The notes under the pieces: model-generated
Seen by the model: the letters and a program-made list of their open reading frames with translations, nothing else
What the model was told of the DNA's origin: nothing
Database searches by the model: none
From: Pseudalgibacter alginicilyticus
GTDB lineage: Bacteria; Bacteroidota; Bacteroidia; Flavobacteriales; Flavobacteriaceae
Length of the DNA: 64,000 nt
Assembly (NCBI RefSeq): GCF_001310225.1
Contig: NZ_CP012898.1
Coordinates: 2,852,001 to 2,916,000 of the forward strand
Direction: 5' to 3'
In this document: positions 25,947 to 34,421 of the stretch, one piece after another
Layout: each line of letters begins with the position of its first letter
Numbering within the stretch: position 1 is the stretch's first letter
Position numbers and translations under genes: made by a program

Positions 25947-26237
25947 TTATTTAACGTCTACATTAGCTTTAACACCTTCAACAAATACTTTTGCAGGCTT
26001 AAATGCAGGGATATTGTGTGCAGGGATTTTAATGGTAGTGTTTTTAGATATATTTCTACCAGTTTTTTCTGCTCTTGTTTTAATTATGAAACTTCCAAAA
26101 CCTCTAAGATAAACATTGTCTCCACTTTCTAAAGAAGTTTTTACTTCTTCCATAAATGTTTCAACAGTTGCTTGAACATCTCCTTTTTCAATTCCTAATT
26201 TATCTGAAATTTTTGCTACTATATCAGCCTTCGTCAT
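25947..26237 (-). CDS. hup: HU family DNA-binding protein
   Basis: 96 aa nucleoid protein that bends DNA as a dimer. Begins TKADIVAKISDKLGIEK; the beta-arm region carries GRNISKNTTIKIPAHNIPAFKP, with the proline that intercalates into DNA. Core signature GFGSFIIKTRAEKTGRN. Only slightly longer than the typical 90 aa. Own consensus promoter upstream and the small basic gene downstream, so the two are probably co-transcribed. Confidence 0.95.
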   Translation of the reverse strand: MTKADIVAKISDKLGIEKGDVQATVETFMEEVKTSLESGDNVYLRGFGSFIIKTRAEKTGRNISKNTTIKIPAHNIPAFKPAKVFVEGVKANVDVK

Positions 26238-26281
26238 TTTTTTAATATTTTTTAGTTACTATATCTAATTTTAAAGGGATG

Positions 26282-26314
26282 CAAATATAGGAATTTAAAA
26301 TTCAATATTTCAAA
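26282..26314 (-). promoter_or_regulatory. Promoter of the HU gene
   Basis: On the minus strand: TTTG (26314-26311), 21-nt spacer, TATATTTG (26289-26282) followed by C. 44 nt before the HU start codon. Confidence 0.75.
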
Positions 26315-26376
26315 CCTAATTCATTAAAATTTAAGATTATAAACGTTTATTTTTACACCTTGCATTTAATCGATTC

Positions 26377-27417
26377 ATGAAATTTTCAAAAAAAATAATT
26401 GACTGGTATTCAGTTAATAAGCGTAGTTTGCCTTGGAGAGAAACCAAAAATCCGTATTATATATGGTTGTCAGAAATCATTTTACAACAGACACAAGTGA
26501 AACAAGGGTTACCTTATTATGAAGCTTTTGTTGCCAATTATCCCACTATTTTTCAATTAGCAGAGGCTAATGAAAGTGAAGTTTTAAAGTTATGGCAAGG
26601 TTTAGGGTATTATTCTAGAGCTAGAAATTTACATGCTTCGGCAAAATATGTTACTAATATTTTAAATGGTGTGTTTCCAGATAATTATAAGGATTTATTA
26701 AATTTAAAAGGTGTGGGAGATTATACAGCAAGTGCCATTGCTTCTATTTGTTTTAATGAAGCCACTGCTGTAGTTGATGGTAATGTGTATAGAGTATTGT
26801 CTAGATACTTTGGAATTGAAACTCCCATTAATTCGTCAAAAGGAACTAAGGAATTTAAGCTGCTGGCTCAAGAACTTATTGATAAAAAGAAACCTGCCGA
26901 ATTTAATCAAGCCATCATGGAATTTGGAGCTATTCAATGCAAACCACAAAATCCAGATTGTCATGTGTGCCCATTCACTAAAGGATGCATAGCATTTAAT
27001 AAAAATAAAATTGCAGATTTCCCAGTAAAATTAAAATCAGCAAAGGCAAAAAAAAAGTATTTCAATTTTGTGGTCTTTATTTCCAACGATAATAAAACAA
27101 TTTTAGAAAAACGTGAAGGTAAAGGAATATGGCAAAATTTATATCAATTCCCACTGATAGAGACCAATAAGGAAATTAATTATGAAGCATTTAAAAATTT
27201 GGTTGAAAACCATAAACTGATACAAAAACAGCCTTTTGAATTATCTCTATATAATGAAGAAGTAATTATTCATAAACTTTCGCATCAGCATTTATATACT
27301 AAATTTTGGATTGTCAGTTTGGAAAGTAAGATTACAGGGGCAATTCCAATTGAAGAAATTACAGATTATGCAGTGCCAATTGTTATTGGAAATTTTCTAG
27401 AATCGTTTAATTTTTGA
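26377..27417 (+). CDS. mutY: A/G-specific adenine glycosylase MutY
   Basis: 346 aa base-excision enzyme removing A opposite 8-oxoguanine. Catalytic E33 in SEIILQQTQV, helix-hairpin-helix LKGVGDYTASAIA (about 110-122), catalytic D134 in VVDGNVYR, and [4Fe-4S] cluster Cys 188, 195, 198 and 204 (C-x6-C-x2-C-x5-C). The C-terminal NUDIX-like domain (about 225-345) recognises 8-oxoG. The gene leads the mutY-ssb-gldE-gldD series and depends on the Fe-S assembly genes at 12395-19155. Confidence 0.96.
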   Translation: MKFSKKIIDWYSVNKRSLPWRETKNPYYIWLSEIILQQTQVKQGLPYYEAFVANYPTIFQLAEANESEVLKLWQGLGYYSRARNLHASAKYVTNILNGVFPDNYKDLLNLKGVGDYTASAIASICFNEATAVVDGNVYRVLSRYFGIETPINSSKGTKEFKLLAQELIDKKKPAEFNQAIMEFGAIQCKPQNPDCHVCPFTKGCIAFNKNKIADFPVKLKSAKAKKKYFNFVVFISNDNKTILEKREGKGIWQNLYQFPLIETNKEINYEAFKNLVENHKLIQKQPFELSLYNEEVIIHKLSHQHLYTKFWIVSLESKITGAIPIEEITDYAVPIVIGNFLESFNF

Positions 27418-27508
27418 CAGATAAATTTTTGCAATCATAATTTTTCATTAATTTTAAAAAAAATGATAAGCAAATGAGTATTTTTGCTTTCCTAAAAAAT
27501 TGAAAATC

Positions 27509-27970
27509 ATGTCTGGAACCTTAAATAAAGTAATGCTAATTGGGCATTTGGGAGATGAAGTAAAAATGCATTATTTTGAAGGTGGAGGTTGTATTGGGCG
27601 TTTTCCATTAGCTACAAATGAAACCTATACAAATAAACAAACCAATGAACGAATTACTAATACTGAATGGCACAATATTGTAGTACGAAATAAAGGTGCT
27701 GAAATTTGTGAAAAGTATTTAAGTAAAGGAGATAAAGTTTATGTTGAAGGTAGATTAAAAACTAGAAAATGGCAAGACGATAGTGGAGCAGATAGATATT
27801 CAACAGAAATTCATTGTACAGATTTTACTTTTCTTTCAACTAAAAAAGAAAGTGAAAATAATGCATTAAATTCATCGGCAGCTCAAAAACCTATTGTTAG
27901 TCAGCTAGCAAAGAGTGAGTCTGCAAAAAACGAACCTATTGGCGAAGAGGAGGATGATCTTCCTTTTTAA
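27509..27970 (+). CDS. ssb: Single-stranded DNA-binding protein
   Basis: 153 aa. OB-fold (about 1-108) beginning MSGTLNKVMLIGHLGDEV, with WHNIVVRNKGAEICEKYLSKG and YVEGRLKTRKWQDDSG; disordered middle; acidic tip EEEDDLPF that recruits partner proteins. The ATG at 27509 is preferred over an in-frame TTG at 27500. A -7 match TATTTTTG at 27479-27486 suggests its own promoter. Confidence 0.95.
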   Translation: MSGTLNKVMLIGHLGDEVKMHYFEGGGCIGRFPLATNETYTNKQTNERITNTEWHNIVVRNKGAEICEKYLSKGDKVYVEGRLKTRKWQDDSGADRYSTEIHCTDFTFLSTKKESENNALNSSAAQKPIVSQLAKSESAKNEPIGEEEDDLPF

Positions 27971-27992
27971 TATTTAACCAAAACCACGATAC

Positions 27993-29297
27993 TTGGACCC
28001 TGACCCCGCGAGTTTTAAATTATTAATAATGGCAATTGATTTTTCAATTGTTAGTAGTTTGTTATTATTAGGACTATTGTTAGTCTGCTCTGCTCTAATT
28101 TCGGGCGCTGAAGTCGCTTTATTTTCACTTTCAAGAACAGATTTAGATAAGGGTTTGGAAGAAAAGTCTAAACGTATTCAAATTATAGCTTTACTGTTAG
28201 AGCGACCTAAAAAGTTGCTGGCTACTATATTAATAGCAAATAACTTTATAAACATTGCTATTGTTATTCTATTTGCTTATTTAGGGGGCTTTTTGTTTGA
28301 AAATATATCATCAACCTTATTGAAATTTCTCGTAGAAGTTGTAATAGTTACTTTTTTAATATTGTTATTTGGCGAAATTTTGCCAAAAATATATGCCAGC
28401 AGAAATAAAGTGAAATTTGCTACATTTATGGCATATCCATTACGAGTTTTAGATGTGATTTTATCGCCTTTAAGTTTGCCTATGCGAAGTGTTACTTTGG
28501 GGATTCACAGTAAATTGGGGAAGCAAAAATCTAACTTAAGCGTTGATCAGTTATCCCAAGCTTTGGAACTTACCAGTGAAGCTGATACCACAAAAGAAGA
28601 GCAGAAAATATTGCAAGGCATTGTATCTTTTGGTAATACAGATACTAAACAAGTGATGCGCCCTCGTATCGATATTTTTGCATTGAATATTGAATCTAAA
28701 TATACGGAAATTATGCCTGAAATTATTGAAAATGGGTATTCACGCATTCCTGTTTATAAAGATAATATTGATACCATTGAAGGCATTTTATACGTAAAAG
28801 ATTTACTTCCCTATATTGATAGAAAGCAATTTGATTGGAAAACGTTATTGCGTGAACCATTTTTTGTGCCTGAAAATAAAAAATTGGACGATTTAATGGG
28901 GGAATTTCAAGAGAAAAAAGTGCATTTGGCAGTTGTAGTTGATGAATATGGTGGAACTTCTGGACTGATTTCTTTAGAAGATATAATTGAAGAAATTGTT
29001 GGAGATATCAGTGACGAGTTTGATGATGAAGATTTAACTTATTCTAAATTAGATAATAATAATTATGTTTTTGAAGGGAAAACTGCTTTGAAAGATTTTT
29101 ATAAGGTTCTTAATATTGAAAACGTCTCTATTTTTGAAGCTAATAAGGGTGAAGCTGAAACAGTGGCTGGTTTTGTTTTAGAAATTTCAGGTAGTTTTCC
29201 AAAGAGAAATAGTAAAATAAATTTTGAGAATTATATTTTTACTATAGAGTCTTTGGATAAAAAACGAATTAAACGCGTCAAATTTACAATTACTTAA
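27993..29297 (+). CDS. gldE: Gliding-motility-associated CBS/CorC membrane protein GldE
   Basis: 434 aa HlyC/CorC-type protein. About four membrane segments with a DUF21 (CNNM) region (about 15-190), tandem CBS domains (about 215-335, VMRPRIDIFAL and DEYGGTSGLISLEDIIEEIVGDI) and a CorC-HlyC C-terminal domain. In Flavobacterium johnsoniae GldE functionally supports GldD. Start chosen at the TTG 27993 because LDPDPASF matches the conserved GldE N-terminus; an ATG at 28029 is the alternative. Its stop overlaps the gldD start by 1 nt (TAATG). Confidence 0.92.
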   Translation: MDPDPASFKLLIMAIDFSIVSSLLLLGLLLVCSALISGAEVALFSLSRTDLDKGLEEKSKRIQIIALLLERPKKLLATILIANNFINIAIVILFAYLGGFLFENISSTLLKFLVEVVIVTFLILLFGEILPKIYASRNKVKFATFMAYPLRVLDVILSPLSLPMRSVTLGIHSKLGKQKSNLSVDQLSQALELTSEADTTKEEQKILQGIVSFGNTDTKQVMRPRIDIFALNIESKYTEIMPEIIENGYSRIPVYKDNIDTIEGILYVKDLLPYIDRKQFDWKTLLREPFFVPENKKLDDLMGEFQEKKVHLAVVVDEYGGTSGLISLEDIIEEIVGDISDEFDDEDLTYSKLDNNNYVFEGKTALKDFYKVLNIENVSIFEANKGEAETVAGFVLEISGSFPKRNSKINFENYIFTIESLDKKRIKRVKFTIT

Positions 29298-29875
29298 TGA
29301 AGTATTTTATTTATTTATTATTGGTTTTTTTCTTTGTTTCCTGTGGCAAAAATTACGTGCCTAAACCCAAAGGCTATTTGCGTTTGGATTATCCAAATCC
29401 AAATTATGAAAAAGTAGAATCGGAATTACCTTTTTATTTTGAAATAAATAAATCTGGTTCAGAATTAGAAAGTAAAAAAATAGTAAGTTCTACTGAAAGC
29501 TATGGAATTAATATTAAATACCCATTATTAAAAGGTACTATTTTTTTAACTTATAAATCCATAAATGCAAATAGAGATAATTTACTGGCATTTTTAAAAG
29601 ACGCTCAAAACTTACCACAAAAGCATATGATAAAAGCGGATGCCGTTTTGGAAGAGGGGTATGAAAACACGGTAAGTAGAGTTTATGGAATGTTTTATGA
29701 AGTGGATGGAAATGCTGCCTCACAAGCTCAATTTTATGTAACCGATAGCGTTAATCATTTTTTAACAGGATCCTTATATTTCTATGCAAAACCTAATTAT
29801 GATTCCATTTTGCCTGCTGCTAATTATTTACAGAAAGATATAAAACACATTATGGAAACTATTACTTGGAAATAG
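29297..29875 (+). CDS. gldD: Gliding motility lipoprotein GldD
   Basis: 192 aa. Signal peptide with lipobox FFFVSC (C16) and N-terminal motif YVPKPKGYLRLDYP of GldD. Known in F. johnsoniae to be required for gliding and T9SS function. Overlap with gldE by one base indicates translational coupling. It links to the T9SS-sorted protease at 1411. The remaining gld/spr genes are not in this window. Confidence 0.95.
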   Translation: MKYFIYLLLVFFFVSCGKNYVPKPKGYLRLDYPNPNYEKVESELPFYFEINKSGSELESKKIVSSTESYGINIKYPLLKGTIFLTYKSINANRDNLLAFLKDAQNLPQKHMIKADAVLEEGYENTVSRVYGMFYEVDGNAASQAQFYVTDSVNHFLTGSLYFYAKPNYDSILPAANYLQKDIKHIMETITWK

Positions 29876-29883
29876 TACACATA

Positions 29884-29916
29884 AAAAAACCTGATACGTT
29901 TAAAAATGTATCAGGT
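29884..29916 (-). terminator. Terminator between gldD and HMA lipoprotein gene
   Basis: Perfect 9-bp stem ACCTGATAC/GTATCAGGT with a 10-nt loop; read on the minus strand it is followed by a T7 run, so it serves the HMA gene and perhaps also gldD. Confidence 0.82.
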
Positions 29917-29993
29917 CTAAAAATGAAATTTGTGTTTAAGACTAATTATTTCAAAGCCATAAACAGGTTTTGCTTATTTGTTTTTACAGTTCT

Positions 29994-30398
29994 TTAGTTT
30001 ATACCCTGCTCTGTTTCTTCCAAAGAAAAGGCATCAACTGTTTTCATGCCACTTACTATATAAATGTCGGCAACTTTAGTAACTGTTTCTTCTAATAAAG
30101 TTGGTGTTACTTTAGCGTTGTCATATTCTACCATGGCTAATTTTGATTCAAAATCAACTTTAGCAGATTTGACGCCTTCCATATTAGAAATCTTTTTTTG
30201 AATGGTAGCCGCACAACCTATTTGGCATGTCATACCATCAATAATAAATTCTGCTTTTGCATACGTAGCGTTTGGATCTAATTCTTTAACGGTTTCAGTT
30301 TCAACTTCAACAGTTTTAACTTCAGGCTTTGTTTCATTTTTACAATTCATTGCTACTAAAGCAAGAAAAGCAAGGGTTAATATTTTTATGGTTTTCAT
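29994..30398 (-). CDS. HMA-domain lipoprotein (metal-binding)
   Basis: 134 aa. Signal peptide with lipobox VAMNC (C19), an acidic/Val linker, then a heavy-metal-associated domain starting AEFIIDGMTCQIGCAATIQKKI. The motif is CxxxC rather than the classic CxxC, a variant I recall in many flavobacterial HMA proteins. Likely binds copper or another soft metal in the periplasm. The ATG at 30398 is preferred because the lipoprotein signal begins there (open frame extends to 30431). An AATTGTCAATT palindrome lies at 30411-30421, just upstream. Confidence 0.82.
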   Translation of the reverse strand: MKTIKILTLAFLALVAMNCKNETKPEVKTVEVETETVKELDPNATYAKAEFIIDGMTCQIGCAATIQKKISNMEGVKSAKVDFESKLAMVEYDNAKVTPTLLEETVTKVADIYIVSGMKTVDAFSLEETEQGIN

Positions 30399-30410
30399 AT
30401 GTGAAAAATT

Positions 30411-30421
30411 AATTGTCAATT
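30411..30421. repeat. AATTGNCAATT palindrome, copy 1
   Basis: AATTGTCAATT, 13 nt upstream of the HMA gene start. The same 11-mer (central base T or A) recurs at 43920, 43934 and 58500, each time upstream of a gene. Confidence 0.45.
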
Positions 30422-30494
30422 GAATGTACAAAATTACTAAATAATACGGGTTTTTATATTTAAAACAGCAACTTTGTGATTATATATTAATTTA

Positions 30495-31370
30495 ATGAAG
30501 AATTTTAATCAAAAATGGCTTTATCTTTTTGTCCTTTCTTTAATTTGGGGTAGTTCATTTATTCTAATTAAAAAAGCTTTAATAGGTTTAACGCCCTATC
30601 AACTTGGTGCATTACGAACTATTATTACAGGATTGTTTTTGTTTGTTGTAGGATTTAAATCCTTAAAGAATATTCAAAAATCAGATTGGAAATGGGTTGT
30701 TGTTTCAGGGTTTTTAGGGTCGTTTATTCCTGCCTTTTTATTTGCCATTGCAGAAACTGAAATTGATAGTGCGGTGGCTTCTATGCTAAATTCATTAACG
30801 CCTTTAAACACTATTTTGTTTGGAGCTGCTATTTTTAAACTAACCAGTACTAAACGGCAGGTTTTGGGTGTTGTTATTGGTTTTTTAGGAACATCAATGC
30901 TTATTTTAAAAGGTGCAGATTTAAATCCGCATCAAAACTATTTGTATGCTGGTTTTGTGCTTTTAGCAACAGTTTGTTATGCTATAAATGTTAACGTCAT
31001 AAAACGGTATTTACAGCATGTAAAACCTTTGGCTATTGCTACAGGAAATTATGCAGCTATATTTTTTCCGGCCATGATAATTTTATGTTTTTCCGGATTC
31101 TTTTCTGATGCTACCTTTAGCCATCCCGATTTTATAATGTCAATGGTTTATATTACTACTTTAGCTTTTTTTGGAACGGCTTTAGCAAAGGTGTTATTTA
31201 ATAGATTAATACAAATGTCTACAGCAGTTTTTGCTTCTTCAGTAACATATATCATAACAATTGTAGCCTTGTTTTGGGGTGTTTTAGATGGGGAATCATT
31301 TAGTATTATTCAAGTGTTGGCATGTGTTATTATTTTAATTGGGGTATATCTATCTCAAAAACGAGTTTAA
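30495..31370 (+). CDS. EamA/DMT superfamily transporter
   Basis: 291 aa inner-membrane protein with ten hydrophobic segments in two EamA repeats (about 1-140 and 150-290). N-terminal LIWGSSFILIKKAL and the second-repeat ITTLAFFGTALAKVLFN fit the drug/metabolite transporter superfamily. Members export amino acids, metabolites or drugs; substrate unknown. No operon partner. Confidence 0.88.
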   Translation: MKNFNQKWLYLFVLSLIWGSSFILIKKALIGLTPYQLGALRTIITGLFLFVVGFKSLKNIQKSDWKWVVVSGFLGSFIPAFLFAIAETEIDSAVASMLNSLTPLNTILFGAAIFKLTSTKRQVLGVVIGFLGTSMLILKGADLNPHQNYLYAGFVLLATVCYAINVNVIKRYLQHVKPLAIATGNYAAIFFPAMIILCFSGFFSDATFSHPDFIMSMVYITTLAFFGTALAKVLFNRLIQMSTAVFASSVTYIITIVALFWGVLDGESFSIIQVLACVIILIGVYLSQKRV

Positions 31371-31478
31371 ATTAAAATAAGTTTTATTTCAGTTTGGTTA
31401 AAAAGAGTATGATAATTTTATAATTTGAGTTTCATCTTTAACAAAATGCAGAAAATATTAGTCAAATTAAATAAAACG

Positions 31479-31509
31479 TTTGTAGATTAATTATTTAGCA
31501 GTATATTTG
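31479..31509 (+). promoter_or_regulatory. Promoter of rplU-rpmA
   Basis: TTTG (31479-31482), exactly 19 nt, TATATTTG (31502-31509) then CAC. Textbook Bacteroidetes promoter, 42 nt before rplU. Confidence 0.85.
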
Positions 31510-31551
31510 CACTCATTTTTGAACAAAATTAATTAATAAAAACGTTACGCT

Positions 31552-32223
31552 ATGTACGCAATTGTAGAGATAGCAGGGCAACAATTTAAAGTTGTTAAAG
31601 ACCAAAAGGTTTTTGTACACCGTTTACAAACAGAAGAAGGAAAGCAAGTTGCTTTTGATAATGTACTTCTTATTGGTGATGGTGACAATGTAACTGTAGG
31701 CGCCCCAGCTATAGACGGAGCTCAAGTAGGAGCAAAAGTCTTAAAGCACCTTAAAGGTGATAAAGTTATTGTTTTCAAAAAGAAAAGACGTAAAGGTTAC
31801 CGTGTTAAGAATGGTCACCGTCAATCTTTAACTGAAATCGTTATTGAAAGTATTGCTACTTCAGGAGCTAAAAAAGCTGCTAAAGTTGAAAAGAAAGCAG
31901 AACCAAAAGCTGAAGCTCCAAAAAAAGCGGAAGCAAAAAAAGCTGCGCCAAAAAAATCTGCTGCTAAAGCGGACGATTTGAAAAAAATTGAAGGTGCTGG
32001 CCCTAAAGCTGCAGAAGCATTAGTAGGTGCAGGTTTAGATACTTTTGCTAAAGTAGCAAAGGCAACCCCAGAAGAGTTAAGTACAATTCTTTCTGAAGCA
32101 AGTTCAAGATTATCTCATATAGTAACAGAAACTTGGCCAAAACAAGCTAAATTAGCTGCAGATGGTAAGTGGGATGAGTTAAAAGAATTACAAGACAAAT
32201 TAGACGGTGGTATTGAAAAGTAA
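31552..32223 (+). CDS. rplU: 50S ribosomal protein L21 with long C-terminal extension
   Basis: 223 aa against about 103 for typical L21. Residues 1-103 are a normal L21 domain (MYAIVEIAGQQFKV start, KKKRRKGYRVKNGHRQ end). A lysine/alanine-rich linker (about 105-140) follows, then a helix-hairpin-helix-like domain (KKIEGAGPKAAEALVGAGLDT) and a helical end to 223. The extension is in frame with no sign of fusion by error, and similar long L21 proteins are, as I recall, common in Flavobacteriia. Followed by rpmA. Confidence 0.93.
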   Translation: MYAIVEIAGQQFKVVKDQKVFVHRLQTEEGKQVAFDNVLLIGDGDNVTVGAPAIDGAQVGAKVLKHLKGDKVIVFKKKRRKGYRVKNGHRQSLTEIVIESIATSGAKKAAKVEKKAEPKAEAPKKAEAKKAAPKKSAAKADDLKKIEGAGPKAAEALVGAGLDTFAKVAKATPEELSTILSEASSRLSHIVTETWPKQAKLAADGKWDELKELQDKLDGGIEK

Positions 32224-32268
32224 TTTTTCAAAAACCACTTATTATTAACAATATAAAAACTTAAGACA

Positions 32269-32529
32269 ATGGCTCATAAAAAAGGAGTAGGTAGTTCTAA
32301 GAATGGTAGAGAATCAGAATCAAAACGCTTAGGTGTTAAGATTTTTGGTGGTCAAGCTGCATTAGCTGGAAACATTATCGTAAGACAAAGAGGTAATACG
32401 CATCACCCAGGTGAAAATGTATATTCTTCAAAAGATCATACATTACACGCTTATGTAGATGGTGTTGTGAAATTCACAAAGAAAAAAGATAACAAATCTT
32501 ATGTTTCTATAGAACCTTTTGAGGTTTAA
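32269..32529 (+). CDS. rpmA: 50S ribosomal protein L27
   Basis: 86 aa. Begins [23 protein letters not shown], the flexible N-terminus that reaches the peptidyl transferase centre; there is no Firmicutes-type cleavable N-terminal extension. Core [18 protein letters not shown] is diagnostic. 45 nt after rplU; the pair ends at the terminator at 32576. Confidence 0.96.
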   Translation: MAHKKGVGSSKNGRESESKRLGVKIFGGQAALAGNIIVRQRGNTHHPGENVYSSKDHTLHAYVDGVVKFTKKKDNKSYVSIEPFEV

Positions 32530-32575
32530 GAACTGATTTTTTTAAAATTTTACCCTAAGCAAAGCTGAGGGGTTA

Positions 32576-32611
32576 AAGCTCTTTCTGTTTCAGAAAGGGC
32601 TTTTTTTTTTT
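32576..32611 (+). terminator. Terminator of rplU-rpmA
   Basis: AGCTCTTTCTG/CAGAAAGGGCT stem (one G-U) with a 3-nt loop, followed by at least ten T. 47 nt after the rpmA stop. Confidence 0.9.
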
Positions 32612-32695
32612 TAATCTAAAAATGATATTAAAAAAATGTTTTGTTAATGTTTAACTCTTTACTTTGTACTTTTATTTGATTATTAAGATAGCAAA

Positions 32696-34264
32696 GTGAC
32701 TTTTATCAAACATTTGTTTTTTTTATGTTTATTTATAAGCTTTTGCAGAGTAAACTCACAAGAATCGGTCTTGGTTTCTCATGAGGTAAAAATTAATAAG
32801 CTCAAAGCAGCACTCCATAGAGCTAAAAATTTAGAAGATACACTTAAAATGGCTCAAGGCTACAATCATATAGCCGATTTTTATAAACAGTTGGGTTTAG
32901 ATAGTGAAGCCCTTAAAAATTATCATTTAGCACAAGAGCTACATGTTAAAAAAGACACTTTTTTTGTTTATACTACTAATAATATAGCATCTATTCATCA
33001 TGATTTAAAGCAATATGACCACGCTAGACATTATTTGGAGCAAAGTATTATGGTATCAGAAAATATACAATTTTCAAAAGGCTTAGCTGTGGCCAATACG
33101 TTGTTGGGTAGCGTGTTTGAAAAACAAGGTGATTATAAGAAGGCATTACAATATCAAGAACAAAGCTTAAAAACTTTTAAAATACTTAATGATAGTACTG
33201 GACTTGCTGTCACCTATGAGAGTATTGGAAGTATCTACGAAGATTTAGGACAATTCAATGTAGCTTATAGTTATTTTAAAAAAGCTTATAATTATGAAAG
33301 GAGTTATACATCAAACTTAAAAATTAATATTACAAATAATCTTGGCGATGTTAATAGAAAGCGTAAAGAGTATGAAAAAGCCTTAAGTTATACACAACAA
33401 GCATTAGAATTAGCACGTAAAACTAAAAACAGTCAACAAGAGGAAAGTGCTTTAAAAGATCTTGCAAGAACTCATGCCGATTTAGGTGATTTTGAAGCGG
33501 CGTATCGTTATTTGAGCAATCAAAATATTGTAAAGGAACAAGATCTCAAACACCAAAATGCCGAACTGGTAAGTGCAATGCAGGTGCTCTACAATGTTAA
33601 AGAAAGCGAAGCAGAATTAGCATTACTCGGCAAGCAAAATCAAATAAATAAAACACGACAGTATGCTATTTTATTGTTTAGTACAGCTATGTGTTTGGTG
33701 TTTATTGTTTGGCTGATCTATTTAAAAAAGAGGAAAAAACAAGAACAAAAAATCCTTAAATACAAGCAAAAATTACTGAGGGCAGATTTAGATATAAAAA
33801 TAGCTGAAGAAGCAGCTTTAAAGAGAGAGATAGATATTAAAATATCGGCACTTACAAATTATAGCTTAAGTATAGCTCATAAAAATAAAATATTATCTGA
33901 TGTTTCCAGAACACTTAAAAATTTAAAAAGTAGAAATGGGGAGTTTATAAAATCAAAATTGGAAGGCCTAGCTAAAGACATAGACCTTGATTTATCTAAT
34001 AAAGATGAATGGGCTGAACTCAGGAGCTTTTTTGGACAAATACACCCCGATTTTTTTCAAAACTTGAAATCAAAGGTTCTTGTTGAATTGTCGTCTTCAG
34101 AATTAAGACTTTGCATGTTACTCAGACTTAATTTATCTTCAAAAGAAATTGCTTCCATACTACATATAACACCAGATAGCGTTCGGATAGCTCGATATAG
34201 AATGCGAAAAAAACTTCCTATAGATTCCAAGTCTGATTTACAGGCGTATTTACTAAAGCTTTAA
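32696..34264 (+). CDS. Membrane-anchored TPR sensor with C-terminal LuxR-type HTH
   Basis: 522 aa, GTG start. Signal-like hydrophobic N-terminus (about 4-22); five to six TPR units (about 30-285; pairs such as GLAVANTLLGSVFEKQGDYKKAL); one membrane segment (about 322-342); coiled coil (about 345-385); LuxR-type helix-turn-helix at about 466-522 (SSSELRLCMLLRLNLSSKEIA, IARYRMRKKLP). TPRs would face the periplasm and the HTH the cytosol. No kinase domain. 157 nt upstream of the phytase TonB receptor, on the same strand, so a likely regulator of it (inference). Confidence 0.87.
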   Translation: MTFIKHLFFLCLFISFCRVNSQESVLVSHEVKINKLKAALHRAKNLEDTLKMAQGYNHIADFYKQLGLDSEALKNYHLAQELHVKKDTFFVYTTNNIASIHHDLKQYDHARHYLEQSIMVSENIQFSKGLAVANTLLGSVFEKQGDYKKALQYQEQSLKTFKILNDSTGLAVTYESIGSIYEDLGQFNVAYSYFKKAYNYERSYTSNLKINITNNLGDVNRKRKEYEKALSYTQQALELARKTKNSQQEESALKDLARTHADLGDFEAAYRYLSNQNIVKEQDLKHQNAELVSAMQVLYNVKESEAELALLGKQNQINKTRQYAILLFSTAMCLVFIVWLIYLKKRKKQEQKILKYKQKLLRADLDIKIAEEAALKREIDIKISALTNYSLSIAHKNKILSDVSRTLKNLKSRNGEFIKSKLEGLAKDIDLDLSNKDEWAELRSFFGQIHPDFFQNLKSKVLVELSSSELRLCMLLRLNLSSKEIASILHITPDSVRIARYRMRKKLPIDSKSDLQAYLLKL

Positions 34265-34421
34265 TTGTGTTTAATAACTATGTCCTCAATGTTACCAAGT
34301 TGTTAATGTTGCTATCTTATATAGCCTGTTTTATGGTTTCAGTTACCTTTTGTTAACACATATTTCAGTTATAAGCAATGGTTGAGGTATAGCTTTGTCT
34401 TAACTAAAAAATAACAAAACC

